From Bacteroidales bacterium (GTDB lineage Bacteria; Bacteroidota; Bacteroidia; Bacteroidales; UBA932): a stretch of DNA of 64,000 nucleotides. Shown here in pieces: positions 45,278 through 53,346 of this stretch. Below the pieces are notes generated by a model that saw only the letters and a list, made by a program, of their open reading frames with translations, ran no database searches and had not been told where the DNA came from. The DNA lies in the NCBI GenBank assembly GCA_017620335.1, contig JAFZQO010000049.1, forward strand, positions 165,751 to 229,750. The letters run 5' to 3'. Position 1 is the first letter of the stretch; the number at the start of each line of letters is the position of its first letter. Position numbers and translations under genes: made by a program.

Positions 45278-46327
45278 CTACTCATCCGGGATAATGCAAT
45301 TAAACATATCTTTAACCGCCTGAATAGCGGCTTTCTGTGCTACTATAACATTATCCTTAGTAATACTTACTGATGGGTATTTTGATTGCTTTTTAGAAAC
45401 ATCAAGTTGTATCGACGAGCCATAGCAAGAAATACCTACCCTAGGTGCAATTAAGGATTCGTAATAACAACACGCAGCCGCATATTGACATAAGCCATAA
45501 CCACAATGACTGCCATCCATAGTTAAATCATATTCATTATTATATGAACTCGACCTCAAATTTTCAATAGCGGTTCCATATGGTATAACAAAATGTACAT
45601 CATAATCATTCTGAAACTGGGATACACTTTCTGCAATCTTTTGCCAACGAATAAATGATGACTTTTCTTTATTACCACTATAATTATCCCAATAACTATG
45701 TACAATCATAACCCCAATCTGCGCATTTGGTTGATGGGATTTGATAACACTTAACAACTCATCTAAATAACCACCTTCTCCATGTGTACTCCATAAATCA
45801 TAATATGGCGCATAATTACTAACTTGGTGAATAATGATTATGTCCCAGTTTACTTCAGACAGGACCCTCCGGAATAGCGCCCCATCTCCAGGGGATACTT
45901 CTCCCTGAGGTACAGGTACCTCAATTCCGCCAAGTACACGATGGAAGAAATATGAATGAGAGTCTGAATTATTGTATATATCGTACCAGTTCTTGAAAGA
46001 TCCTCCTCCTCTAACGAGTTGATATAGGCATATATCGCTGACATCGGCGCCTGTATTTTTAACAATCGTTGGAAGAAGTGAAGCTGCTCCGTCAGAATAA
46101 CTGTTACCAATATCTAATACTTTTAAGTTATCTTTTCTAAGGGTTCGGATTACCTCGGGATTCACCCATTCCCATTCATCAATCGTAATTGAATTCTTTG
46201 TACATGAAGAAAAAAATAAAATACTTATCAGTATATCTATGAAATAAATACTGAATATCTTTTTAAGGCCCAAACGTTTCCTGACCCTATCCTTGTCTAT
46301 AATAATCATTCGCGCAGGTAACAACAT
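45278..46327 (-). CDS. DUF4886-type lipoprotein
   Basis: 349 residues; lipoprotein-like signal (IDILISILFFSSCT) with a Lys/Arg-rich start, so the second Met (46309) is also possible. The DUF4886 domain begins VLDIGNSYSDGAASLLPTI, an SGNH-like Ser block, and continues to MDGSHCGYGLCQYAAA with the Asp-His pair. DUF4886 proteins are predicted surface esterases of Bacteroidales glycan loci. A truncated relative (48577-48891) shares LKVLDIGNS and the following residues. Confidence 0.78.
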   Translation of the reverse strand: MLLPARMIIIDKDRVRKRLGLKKIFSIYFIDILISILFFSSCTKNSITIDEWEWVNPEVIRTLRKDNLKVLDIGNSYSDGAASLLPTIVKNTGADVSDICLYQLVRGGGSFKNWYDIYNNSDSHSYFFHRVLGGIEVPVPQGEVSPGDGALFRRVLSEVNWDIIIIHQVSNYAPYYDLWSTHGEGGYLDELLSVIKSHQPNAQIGVMIVHSYWDNYSGNKEKSSFIRWQKIAESVSQFQNDYDVHFVIPYGTAIENLRSSSYNNEYDLTMDGSHCGYGLCQYAAACCYYESLIAPRVGISCYGSSIQLDVSKKQSKYPSVSITKDNVIVAQKAAIQAVKDMFNCIIPDE

Positions 46328-46415
46328 CGGATTCTAATCTACACTTAAATATAAGTGAATGGAACGAACTGGCACTAAATAAACGAAGAAGAGGTAAAAA
46401 AATAAAACAATACAG

Positions 46416-47153
46416 CTATACAACCCTACCACTATGCTTCTTATATTCATAACTATGCACCCCTTCTTTCCGGAAATCATCGTGATACCTTTCCAGAACG
46501 GCCTTAAAAACCTCTTCGTAGAGAGGGATAAACAAATCATCTTTTGCTTCTAAATGCCAGATAATCTGTCTTGCCAAATCAGATGTTAATGATAGATCCG
46601 TTTTACCGGCATTGAAACTGGTTCCCTTTATGCTTCCAGGAGAGACATTCAGAATGCGATTAGGAGACCCGCCCTTCTCAAGTTCGACATTGACGCTTTC
46701 AATGAAGATCTTGAGCGCGGCTTTGGTGGCACCATAGACGGCGAAAAAAGGAGAGGACATAAAACCGGCAATACTCACCATTACACCGCAGTAGAAATCA
46801 TCCTTACCCTCAAGTTTATGATAGAATTTCTTTATGAGTCTCAATACCGGAATGGTGTTTACATTGAATGAATTGACGATGTATGATTCAGGGACATCCT
46901 TGAAGAGTGCAAGCTTGCCGAATCCCGCCGTAATCATAAGACTATCGATGTCAGTAAAGCGGTCGAAAAACGAGTAATCCTCCTGCGTAAGGTCAAACTG
47001 ATGCGATTCAATCTTGGGATGCTTATACTCTTCTGACAATGGTGCCTTATCCACGATGTAAACCTTTTCCGTGGTTTCGCGCGATGCCAGCTCTTCTGCA
47101 ATCGACAAGCCTATCCCATTCGCTCCTCCTACGACAAGAATCCTCTTAATCAT
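46416..47153 (-). CDS. Short-chain dehydrogenase/reductase
   Basis: 245 residues, SDR fold: RILVVGGANGIGLSIAEELA (NAD(P)-binding), ITAGFGKL, the catalytic Ser in MVSIAGF and the Tyr-Lys in YGATKAAL. It overlaps the stop of the cytidylyltransferase fusion by four bases, which implies linked function. I infer that it reduces or oxidises a small carbonyl compound used to form the CDP-activated group, or a sugar nucleotide keto group. Confidence 0.85.
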   Translation of the reverse strand: MIKRILVVGGANGIGLSIAEELASRETTEKVYIVDKAPLSEEYKHPKIESHQFDLTQEDYSFFDRFTDIDSLMITAGFGKLALFKDVPESYIVNSFNVNTIPVLRLIKKFYHKLEGKDDFYCGVMVSIAGFMSSPFFAVYGATKAALKIFIESVNVELEKGGSPNRILNVSPGSIKGTSFNAGKTDLSLTSDLARQIIWHLEAKDDLFIPLYEEVFKAVLERYHDDFRKEGVHSYEYKKHSGRVV

Positions 47154-48490
47154 AACTCCGTATAATTCTCCTTATTATTGAACTTGTCAATTATCTCAGC
47201 AATTGTCACGCTTTCCCTCCTACGGAGCTTATAGCTGCTGCGACGGCCGCTTATAATCATGGCTATAAATTCCTGAATCTCATAACGGAGCCCTTCACCG
47301 TCATAGCTATAGAAGAACTTTTTGTTCTTGGCCTGATCCTCGAAGCGAACCTCGAAAAAGTCGGTAAGCCACCAGGGGGCAGGGACATAGATGTAGCCCT
47401 TGGTACCGGAGATTACGAGATTACCCTCTGTCTTCACGCCGATGCCAAGCGTAATGGAAGAGGTGGCATGAGGATAGCTAATCACTGCTTTGGTATAGAT
47501 GTCCACACCGTTTTCTACCTTAGAGTAAAAATCGACATGGGTATAATCACGGCCAAGGATCTTGATGATGGCCAGAAGTGTCAGTGGAGCGTGCTCGTTC
47601 ATGGCGCCGCCGGCCTGGGCAGGATCGAGTTCGCGTGTAGGCGGAGCAACCATCTTGGAGAGAGAAGCCTTTACATCCACGACATCACCGATCACGCCGC
47701 TTTTTACAAGAGTGACAAGGTGATTGAAGGCGGGGCAGAAAGCAGTCTTGCTGGCTTCAAGGAGGACGAGTTTTTTGCGCTCCGCGAGATCGTAGAGCTC
47801 GCGGGCTTCAGCGCCCGAGAGGACAAGCGGGATCTCGCAGAGGACATGCTTGCCGGCCTCGAGGGCGCGCTTCGCGTACGCATAGTGGGTGGGGTGCGGA
47901 GAGGCGATATAGACCGCATCTACGCCTTCTATGAAGTCGTCAAATGCGGTAAAGGCCTGGAGTCCGAATTCGCGAGCGAAAGCCTCGGCTGCGGCCGAGT
48001 CGGGGTTCAGGACAGAGACGACCTCGGCACCGTTGACGACCTTTGTCTCGGGCACGAATCGGCGTGCAATGCGACCGGAGCCAATAACGCCAAGGCGGTA
48101 AGTCTGCTGCGTCTCAGCGCGAAGCTGCGTACTCGAAATACCTTCCGTGCGCGGGAGATAGACGACCTTGCAGTATTCGTTCAGGTAATCGAACTTCCCT
48201 ACCCAGTCAGAGCCGATGGCAAAAATGTCGACCTCGTACTTCTGGATGTCGTCAATCTTCTGCCCGACGTAGTCCTCGATGATGACCTCGTCGGCATACC
48301 CCGTAGCCTTCACGGCCTCAACCCGCTCCAGCACGTTATTCCTGGTGTTGAGTTTGCCTCTCCCCTGATCGTAGCTGTCACTCGTGACTCCAACGATTAG
48401 GTAATCACCCAACTCCTTCGCCCTCCGCAGCAAGTTGATGTGCCCCTGATGCAGAAGGTCGTATGTTCCGTAAGTTATGACTTTTATCAT
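47150..48490 (-). CDS. Cytidylyltransferase-Gfo/Idh/MocA oxidoreductase fusion
   Basis: 446 residues with two domains. Residues 1-128: glycerol-3-phosphate-cytidylyltransferase-like (TagD) domain with GTYDLLHQGHINLLRRAKELG (HxGH), GKLNTRNNVLERVEAVK and EGISSTQLR. Residues about 130-446: Gfo/Idh/MocA oxidoreductase with RLGVIGSGRIARRF, VYIASPHPTHYAYAKRALEAGKHVLCEIPL and the catalytic-helix EHAPLTLL. The first domain makes a CDP-alcohol or polyol from CTP; the second would act on the precursor or product. With the SDR partner and LicD transferase it suggests a CDP-linked glycan substituent. It is GC-richer than the locus downstream. Confidence 0.85.
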   Translation of the reverse strand: MIKVITYGTYDLLHQGHINLLRRAKELGDYLIVGVTSDSYDQGRGKLNTRNNVLERVEAVKATGYADEVIIEDYVGQKIDDIQKYEVDIFAIGSDWVGKFDYLNEYCKVVYLPRTEGISSTQLRAETQQTYRLGVIGSGRIARRFVPETKVVNGAEVVSVLNPDSAAAEAFAREFGLQAFTAFDDFIEGVDAVYIASPHPTHYAYAKRALEAGKHVLCEIPLVLSGAEARELYDLAERKKLVLLEASKTAFCPAFNHLVTLVKSGVIGDVVDVKASLSKMVAPPTRELDPAQAGGAMNEHAPLTLLAIIKILGRDYTHVDFYSKVENGVDIYTKAVISYPHATSSITLGIGVKTEGNLVISGTKGYIYVPAPWWLTDFFEVRFEDQAKNKKFFYSYDGEGLRYEIQEFIAMIISGRRSSYKLRRRESVTIAEIIDKFNNKENYTEL

Positions 48491-48576
48491 TTGAAGATGG
48501 TTCTTGCTTCTCTATTGCTTTGTAGCTTATTTCTTTTAAGATAGATGTAACCCTTCCGGCAAGGCCCCCTCGGCAA

Positions 48577-48891
48577 CTATAGCAGGCACAACTCTTTTAC
48601 ATCGGCTCCGCTATTATTCACCACCGTGGGCAGCAAGGCCGTCGCATCTTTGGTAAAACTGTTCCCGATGTCCAACACCTTCAGGTTCGGCTTCTTGAGG
48701 ATGTATTCGATGGAAGAGGGATCCAACTCTTCCTCCGGGTTCGCCTTCCTCTCCGAACACGCAGTGAATCCCACCATGCCCGCGAGGCACATAAGCACCG
48801 CCAGGCACTTATGTAGCCAAGGCCGTGTCTGGACCACGCCGGCATTGTCGCTGTATGTCAGAACACTGTTATGTGCCATGGTGAACTTCAT
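48577..48891 (-). pseudogene. Truncated DUF4886-type lipoprotein gene
   Basis: 104 residues. The N-terminus has a signal and lipobox-like segment (AVLMCLAGMVGFTACSE) followed by NLKVLDIGNSFTKDATALLP, the beginning of a DUF4886 domain. The frame then stops after GADVKELCLL, where the complete relative at 45278-46327 continues for about 230 residues. It is a 5' remnant left at the edge of the glycan locus, or a small secreted fragment. No continuation of the domain is apparent in the 86 bases before the next gene. Confidence 0.7.
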
Positions 48892-49035
48892 TATGTGAAA
48901 GGACTGTCTTTATTATTCGGCGAATCCCTTTGTACTTGTCGTTTGCCTCCCGCCGCCCTCCGCTTGCTCGTGACGCCTCCTCACCCACCCCAGAGCGACT
49001 CGAATCAACTTAATGGCTGATTGGCTGGTTAACTG

Positions 49036-49890
49036 TCATTTTCCTCGACCATATTTCTTCGTCAATAAGTCGGCTATCAAGAGGGTCTCACGGGTATTTT
49101 TACCTGTAGTCTTCACGCGCATACTATAACCATCTTCTTCCCAATACAGGACGATATCAATAAGGCCATGTGCAAAGTCGGAGTTTTTCATCACGTATGA
49201 GTTGGCTCCCCTTTTAAAGACAAGAGAAGTGAGAATACCTTCCACATAAGGACTATCCAGCAAATGCTTAGCATGCTCTATCAACTTGTTCTTTCCGTGA
49301 TGTGAAGGCAAGTTAACCTGCTTATCAAATGGGCTGATATCCGTCTGCGTTAATACGACCGGCAAAAACTGTTGCCTCCACTCAATAAAAGAAGAATCCT
49401 TATAATGAAGTGGAGATGATACGCAGTACCAGCAATACTCTTCCTCTATGCCATTACAAATAACAGTAATAGTGACTTGGGGATTGTTCCAGAATGGTTC
49501 AGATGCGAAGCCCAAACAGTAAGTACCCATGCAGAAAGCAGCATTGAAGCCATCTGCAGAGATTATCTCCTCCTCTTTTACCACACAAGTGTCAGTGTTC
49601 AAATACTGCTCGACCACATCATCATCTTCTTCCGGTACTTGGGGTTTTGTCGCCATAGATAAAACAAGTTGGACAGCAACTAGTTTCATATTCGTGTTAC
49701 AATAATCCTGAAGAGAATAATCCTTGCACAACAGAACACCAGTAAGATCACCGGAATACCTAACCTTCTTAATCCCATGAATCCCAGCTGACTTCAATGT
49801 CATACTATACTCAAACACACGCGACCTAGCTTCCTCAAAAGATAAACAATAAGGAAAAGAAGATAGTTCGTTGAAACAGGCCTCGTTCAT
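49036..49890 (-). CDS. Unknown protein, last gene of cassette A
   Basis: 284 residues, no family I can name. Features: N-terminal mixed region (CLSFEEARSRVFEYSMTL), a central Asp/Glu-rich stretch (EEDDDVVEQYL), Trp/Cys-containing EYCWYCVSSPLHY, and a C-terminal part with ILTSLVFKRGANSYVMKN and IDIVLYWEEDGYSMRVKTTGKN ending in TLLIADLLTKKYGR. It follows the ATPase gene by 6 bases, so it is surely in the same transcript. In DUF3696-type ATPase modules such a neighbour is plausibly the substrate-binding or effector subunit (inference). Confidence 0.7.
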   Translation of the reverse strand: MNEACFNELSSFPYCLSFEEARSRVFEYSMTLKSAGIHGIKKVRYSGDLTGVLLCKDYSLQDYCNTNMKLVAVQLVLSMATKPQVPEEDDDVVEQYLNTDTCVVKEEEIISADGFNAAFCMGTYCLGFASEPFWNNPQVTITVICNGIEEEYCWYCVSSPLHYKDSSFIEWRQQFLPVVLTQTDISPFDKQVNLPSHHGKNKLIEHAKHLLDSPYVEGILTSLVFKRGANSYVMKNSDFAHGLIDIVLYWEEDGYSMRVKTTGKNTRETLLIADLLTKKYGRGK

Positions 49891-49896
49891 CTCTAG

Positions 49897-51006
49897 CTAA
49901 ACTAATTGTAACAACTGGAGTGTCCACTCATCCATAAAGTCATCGGGATAACTACTCAAAGTACCATTCTTATCGCAAGTAATAACTTCTTTTGACGCTT
50001 TACCTGACTCACTATCTGTGTAAAAATAATCAATTAGGCAACTCTTGGGCTTTATGTGTCCTTCCTTAACGGCTATTCGCATACCATTGACGACATGATC
50101 ACTATGGCTCTCTATAATCAATTGATATTCTTGAGACACGGCATTATCAATAAGGAGTTTCGTCAGCCTCGATTGCGCACCAGGGTGAAGATGAGCTTCA
50201 GGGTTTTCGACAATCAAAACACTTCCTTTCTCAGCAAGCAAAGAGGCAACCACAACAGGTAATACGTAACTATAACCAAAACCGACATTAACCGGTTTAA
50301 AAGAAATGTCGCCGTCTGAGGAGTTTAACCTCAATTCCAAATAATCAGTTTCAGTATTAGGAATAGATAGGTGAGCTCCAGACATTACTTCAGAAAGTGC
50401 TCGCCGTAAACGGCTCAAAAACGGCGGATCTTGCTGGGCAATAACCTGAATAACATTATCGCCCAAAGGATCAAGGAGAAGATGATTGCTTGTGAATACT
50501 TTCTTTTGAGAATTGACCGGACCATTCCTATCTGCTGATACATACATGCAGTTTCTAATGCTTTGGAGCAACTTAACATCAGAAGTAGGACTAATACCGG
50601 ATAAAGAATCATCACCGTTGCTATTACCAGAGCCAGAGATGATGTCTAAACGCTCCTCATTATTCACATTCAGACGGGAAATGCGCCCCGCGCCCGGCAA
50701 GCCCTCTGCCCGACTAAATTGAACCACAATGTTCTCATCGTCAGAATTAATCCCAATAGAAAAGGAATCGCCCTCGGAATTACTCAATAATTCCTCAAAT
50801 GAGCCAAGCTTTACTAAATCTCCATTTATTATAAGTTCATGCAGGTTATTGGACTTACGCATTGACTGCGCCAACAGTAAAAGAGACTGGGAGACGGTAG
50901 ACTTGCCACGGCCATTTTTCCCATACATAATAGTAACAGCAGACAAAGGAATCTCTGTGTTCTGCTTAAAACATTTGAACCGCTCTAAAAAAACACTCTT
51001 TATCAT
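49897..51006 (-). CDS. DUF3696-type AAA/ABC ATPase (cassette A)
   Basis: 369 residues, OLD-like/ABC-type ATPase without a TOPRIM domain. Walker A YGKNGRGKSTVSQSL near residue 31, Walker B VLIVENPEAHLHPGAQ and the switch ESHSDHVVNGMR; the C-terminus CDKNGTLSSYPDDFMDEW matches the DUF3696 pattern. Such ATPases occur in phage-defence and DNA-transaction modules. It overlaps or abuts the Cas2-like gene (the alternative GTG at 51012 overlaps its stop; the ATG at 51006 is used). Its function here is unknown. Confidence 0.82.
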   Translation of the reverse strand: MIKSVFLERFKCFKQNTEIPLSAVTIMYGKNGRGKSTVSQSLLLLAQSMRKSNNLHELIINGDLVKLGSFEELLSNSEGDSFSIGINSDDENIVVQFSRAEGLPGAGRISRLNVNNEERLDIISGSGNSNGDDSLSGISPTSDVKLLQSIRNCMYVSADRNGPVNSQKKVFTSNHLLLDPLGDNVIQVIAQQDPPFLSRLRRALSEVMSGAHLSIPNTETDYLELRLNSSDGDISFKPVNVGFGYSYVLPVVVASLLAEKGSVLIVENPEAHLHPGAQSRLTKLLIDNAVSQEYQLIIESHSDHVVNGMRIAVKEGHIKPKSCLIDYFYTDSESGKASKEVITCDKNGTLSSYPDDFMDEWTLQLLQLV

Positions 51007-51008
51007 TG

Positions 51009-51281
51009 TCACTTAACTTTTGAATTAATCCAGTTCCAAAAAGATTTAGACAACCATCCTTGGTAATACTGTGTAATCCTAACAACGTAGAAAAGATCAT
51101 TCCTGTCTGCATTTTGTTTCAGGAGCTCCACTGCCTCATCAAGGCTTGCATTATCATCCATTTCAACAAACCATACAGATTCAAGAGGATGCTGCCAATC
51201 CCCCAATGATTTGATAGCTTCATACAGTGGAGTATAGTTTCTACCAGGCTGTTTTAAGTCATATGTAATTAGTACTATCAT
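51009..51281 (-). CDS. Cas2-fold-like (SinR/VapD-like) small protein
   Basis: 90 residues. Ferredoxin-like first strand MIVLITYDLKQPG, NYTPLYEAIKSLGDWQHPLESVWFV, then NDLFYVVRITQYYQGWL. This is the SinR/Cas2-like pattern of small proteins with a Cas2/VapD-type fold, some of which are nucleases. The ATG overlaps the stop of the upstream membrane-protein gene (ATGA), which rules out the longer frame to 51311. No CRISPR array or cas1 is near. Whether it cuts nucleic acid is unknown; a catalytic Asp may be D8 in YDL. Confidence 0.75.
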   Translation of the reverse strand: MIVLITYDLKQPGRNYTPLYEAIKSLGDWQHPLESVWFVEMDDNASLDEAVELLKQNADRNDLFYVVRITQYYQGWLSKSFWNWINSKVK

Positions 51282-51541
51282 CTTTCCCTTAAATAATTTA
51301 GTATATGACAATAATATGATCCATAAAAAAAGGCGCCATTTAGAACTTCTATTGCTACCGCATCTCTTAAGTCAAGGCCTTGAGTAAATAAACCATGGCG
51401 CAAAATGCTAACCAAGATTCCTACTGCACCACCAACAAGAGAGAAAGACACCCACATTACAAATGTAAGCCGTCTCTTATTAAGTACACGGAATGGTTTA
51501 AACATATCCCATCCCCTTTTATTCTTTTTGAAGTCCGACAT
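51278..51541 (-). CDS. Small two-segment membrane protein (cassette A)
   Basis: 87 residues: basic N-terminus (MSDFKKNKRGWDMFK), two hydrophobic stretches (about 26-48 and 62-82), short basic tail (LRER). No family recognised. It is coupled to the Cas2-like gene by an ATGA overlap. A membrane component in a defence-like unit would fit an abortive-infection or anchoring role (inference). Confidence 0.7.
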   Translation of the reverse strand: MSDFKKNKRGWDMFKPFRVLNKRRLTFVMWVSFSLVGGAVGILVSILRHGLFTQGLDLRDAVAIEVLNGAFFYGSYYCHILNYLRER

Positions 51542-51568
51542 AAAACCAAATATAAAATGGCTTATACG

Positions 51569-51931
51569 TTATATAATACCAAAATCACCATTAGTAAACA
51601 CAGTCAACCCATCAATATCTGAAATGTGTAACGTAACCGTATCCAGATAGCTAATCTTAGTTGAATCATTGAAATAGTTCTGAGCATTCTGTTTGATTTG
51701 CTGGTCAAGGAGGTCATTAAAAAAATCATGAAACAGACCATCTGTTATCTTTTCAGGTTTCAACTCTGTCAGTAGTGTTACCGCGATTCTCGGGAACGGA
51801 TGCTCATTAAACCCAGCAGCCAAATAATTAACAATGGCAGCTGTTCTTCTTCCCTTCGGTTCATCATCTACAAATAACTCGACAAAGCCATAAGCATCCT
51901 GTCCACGTTTTTCTTTTAACATGTAGTTCAT
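51569..51931 (-). CDS. Unknown small protein, first gene of cassette A
   Basis: 120 residues, acidic and alpha/beta-like (YGFVELFVDDEPKGRRTAAIV, LFHDFFNDLLDQQIKQNAQ, DIDGLTVFTNGDFGII). Unrecognised. The order and 27-base gap to the membrane-protein gene place it at the head of the five-gene unit. The 172-base gap to the methyltransferase gene upstream suggests a separate transcript. Confidence 0.6.
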   Translation of the reverse strand: MNYMLKEKRGQDAYGFVELFVDDEPKGRRTAAIVNYLAAGFNEHPFPRIAVTLLTELKPEKITDGLFHDFFNDLLDQQIKQNAQNYFNDSTKISYLDTVTLHISDIDGLTVFTNGDFGII

Positions 51932-52103
51932 TATATTGATATTGTACTATCTTGTATTATCTTCAATGTTCGCTCGCTTGAGCTATACTCTAGCTTGCTC
52001 CTTGCCTGCTTGTAGGCTGCTCATTGGTTGCTTCTAGGCTTACTCAAGGAGCATTTAGGAGCAGGGTAGAGAGGCGCAAAGCGGCGAGTTCAAGGTTCCA
52101 TGA

Positions 52104-53342
52104 TTATCTTTTTAATATCACGAGACTTTCGTGAAGCAAATCAATGTTTCCACTATATTTGGTTTTACGCTTCCGTATGTCTCTCATTTTAGAGACTCTT
52201 TTCAACTCAAAACCTACGGACTTTCCTATATCACCTATTATTCTATCAACAGGCACTTCAATTCCAGCGTATGCTGATGTGGAAACAACAATCCATATTT
52301 GGGCATTTTCCATTGCTTGTACATACAATGATCTTAATACTTGTTGCATATCCTCAAAATAGGCCTGTATCATAAGTGGAATACGCTTGCACATCAACTG
52401 GTCCTGATGGTTGAGAATGTGCTTCATTATCCTTGTATAGTGTTCGCCAAACTCAAGTTCTTTAGGATTTGGCCAAGCCGCCTGTACGTGCGAGCGAACT
52501 GTATTAAGCCTCAATCGGTATAGTTCTTCATTATTATGAATAAAGCCACCCATGAAAAGTTCGGGCCTGTATATATCCGTATAATCAAACGTGTTCAGAT
52601 ATGGTGGCGACGTAATGCAGAGGGAAAACTTGTCATTGAAACTGTTTTCGAGATACGTCCTGCTATCTGCACTAATAATGGTAGGAGCCTCCTTAATCTC
52701 TGTTGCAGCATCTTCTATGCACAACTGCAATTTATCAGTTAGTATTTTTAAGAAGCTTTTCTTGTTCAAACCATCTTCCTTCCAATTATTCCGATACTTG
52801 AAACATTTACCATCCCTGCGTGCATTTGCGCAACCCATTAAGGAAGAGATTAAGGCCAATTTGAGTATATCCTTGACCTCCTGGTTTTCTATCTCGTCCA
52901 AATAAACGAAACCACTTTCGTAGGCATCTGCCACCTCTCTATTAAAGAGCCATTTTTCAAGATGATCATGTTCCGTGAATGTTGAAATGCCTATCCATCT
53001 TGAAACGGTCGTTTGATTTTGTTCTATTGCATGTAACAGTTGCTGAGCACATTGTGACAGAACTTTTTCATCCACATTATGTGTCTTTGTCTTAGCAATG
53101 AAGGCCGTAAAAGGATTCACTTCAATTCCAATTGAAGGCAATCCCTCTAAGGCGCAAGTCAAAGTTACAGTTCCACTACCATTAAAAGGGTCAATAACCA
53201 AATCCCTATTTGTAAGATTCAATTCTCTTATAGCATTATTGACCAGATTAGGAGAGAAGCCCTCTTTATAATAATACCATCTGTGCCTTGGTAGATTGAC
53301 CGTATCAATTGCATTCGACAGAGACTGTCCTTTCTTATTCAT
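52104..53342 (-). CDS. DNA methyltransferase (cassette B)
   Basis: 412 residues. Motif I VIDPFNGSGTVTLTCALEG and motif IV SLCITSPPYLNTFDY mark an N6-adenine or N4-cytosine methyltransferase; the order (I before IV, with a helical region between) is of the type used by stand-alone DNA methylases. The ATG at 53342 lies 4 bases after the nuclease stop; a GTG at 53363 would overlap it by 17 bases. Its neighbours suggest that it marks self DNA for the nuclease of cassette B. The recognition sequence is unknown. Confidence 0.85.
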   Translation of the reverse strand: MNKKGQSLSNAIDTVNLPRHRWYYYKEGFSPNLVNNAIRELNLTNRDLVIDPFNGSGTVTLTCALEGLPSIGIEVNPFTAFIAKTKTHNVDEKVLSQCAQQLLHAIEQNQTTVSRWIGISTFTEHDHLEKWLFNREVADAYESGFVYLDEIENQEVKDILKLALISSLMGCANARRDGKCFKYRNNWKEDGLNKKSFLKILTDKLQLCIEDAATEIKEAPTIISADSRTYLENSFNDKFSLCITSPPYLNTFDYTDIYRPELFMGGFIHNNEELYRLRLNTVRSHVQAAWPNPKELEFGEHYTRIMKHILNHQDQLMCKRIPLMIQAYFEDMQQVLRSLYVQAMENAQIWIVVSTSAYAGIEVPVDRIIGDIGKSVGFELKRVSKMRDIRKRKTKYSGNIDLLHESLVILKR

Positions 53343-53346
53343 ATTT

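Noticed and set aside
46334-46540. 68-codon frame overlapping the SDR 3' end
   Set aside because: Hydrophobic translation comes from AT-rich intergenic sequence plus the shadow of the SDR; no other support.
51009-51281. Cas2 of a CRISPR-Cas adaptation module
   Set aside because: No cas1 and no repeat array next to it; length and sequence fit the broader SinR/VapD/Cas2-like fold.
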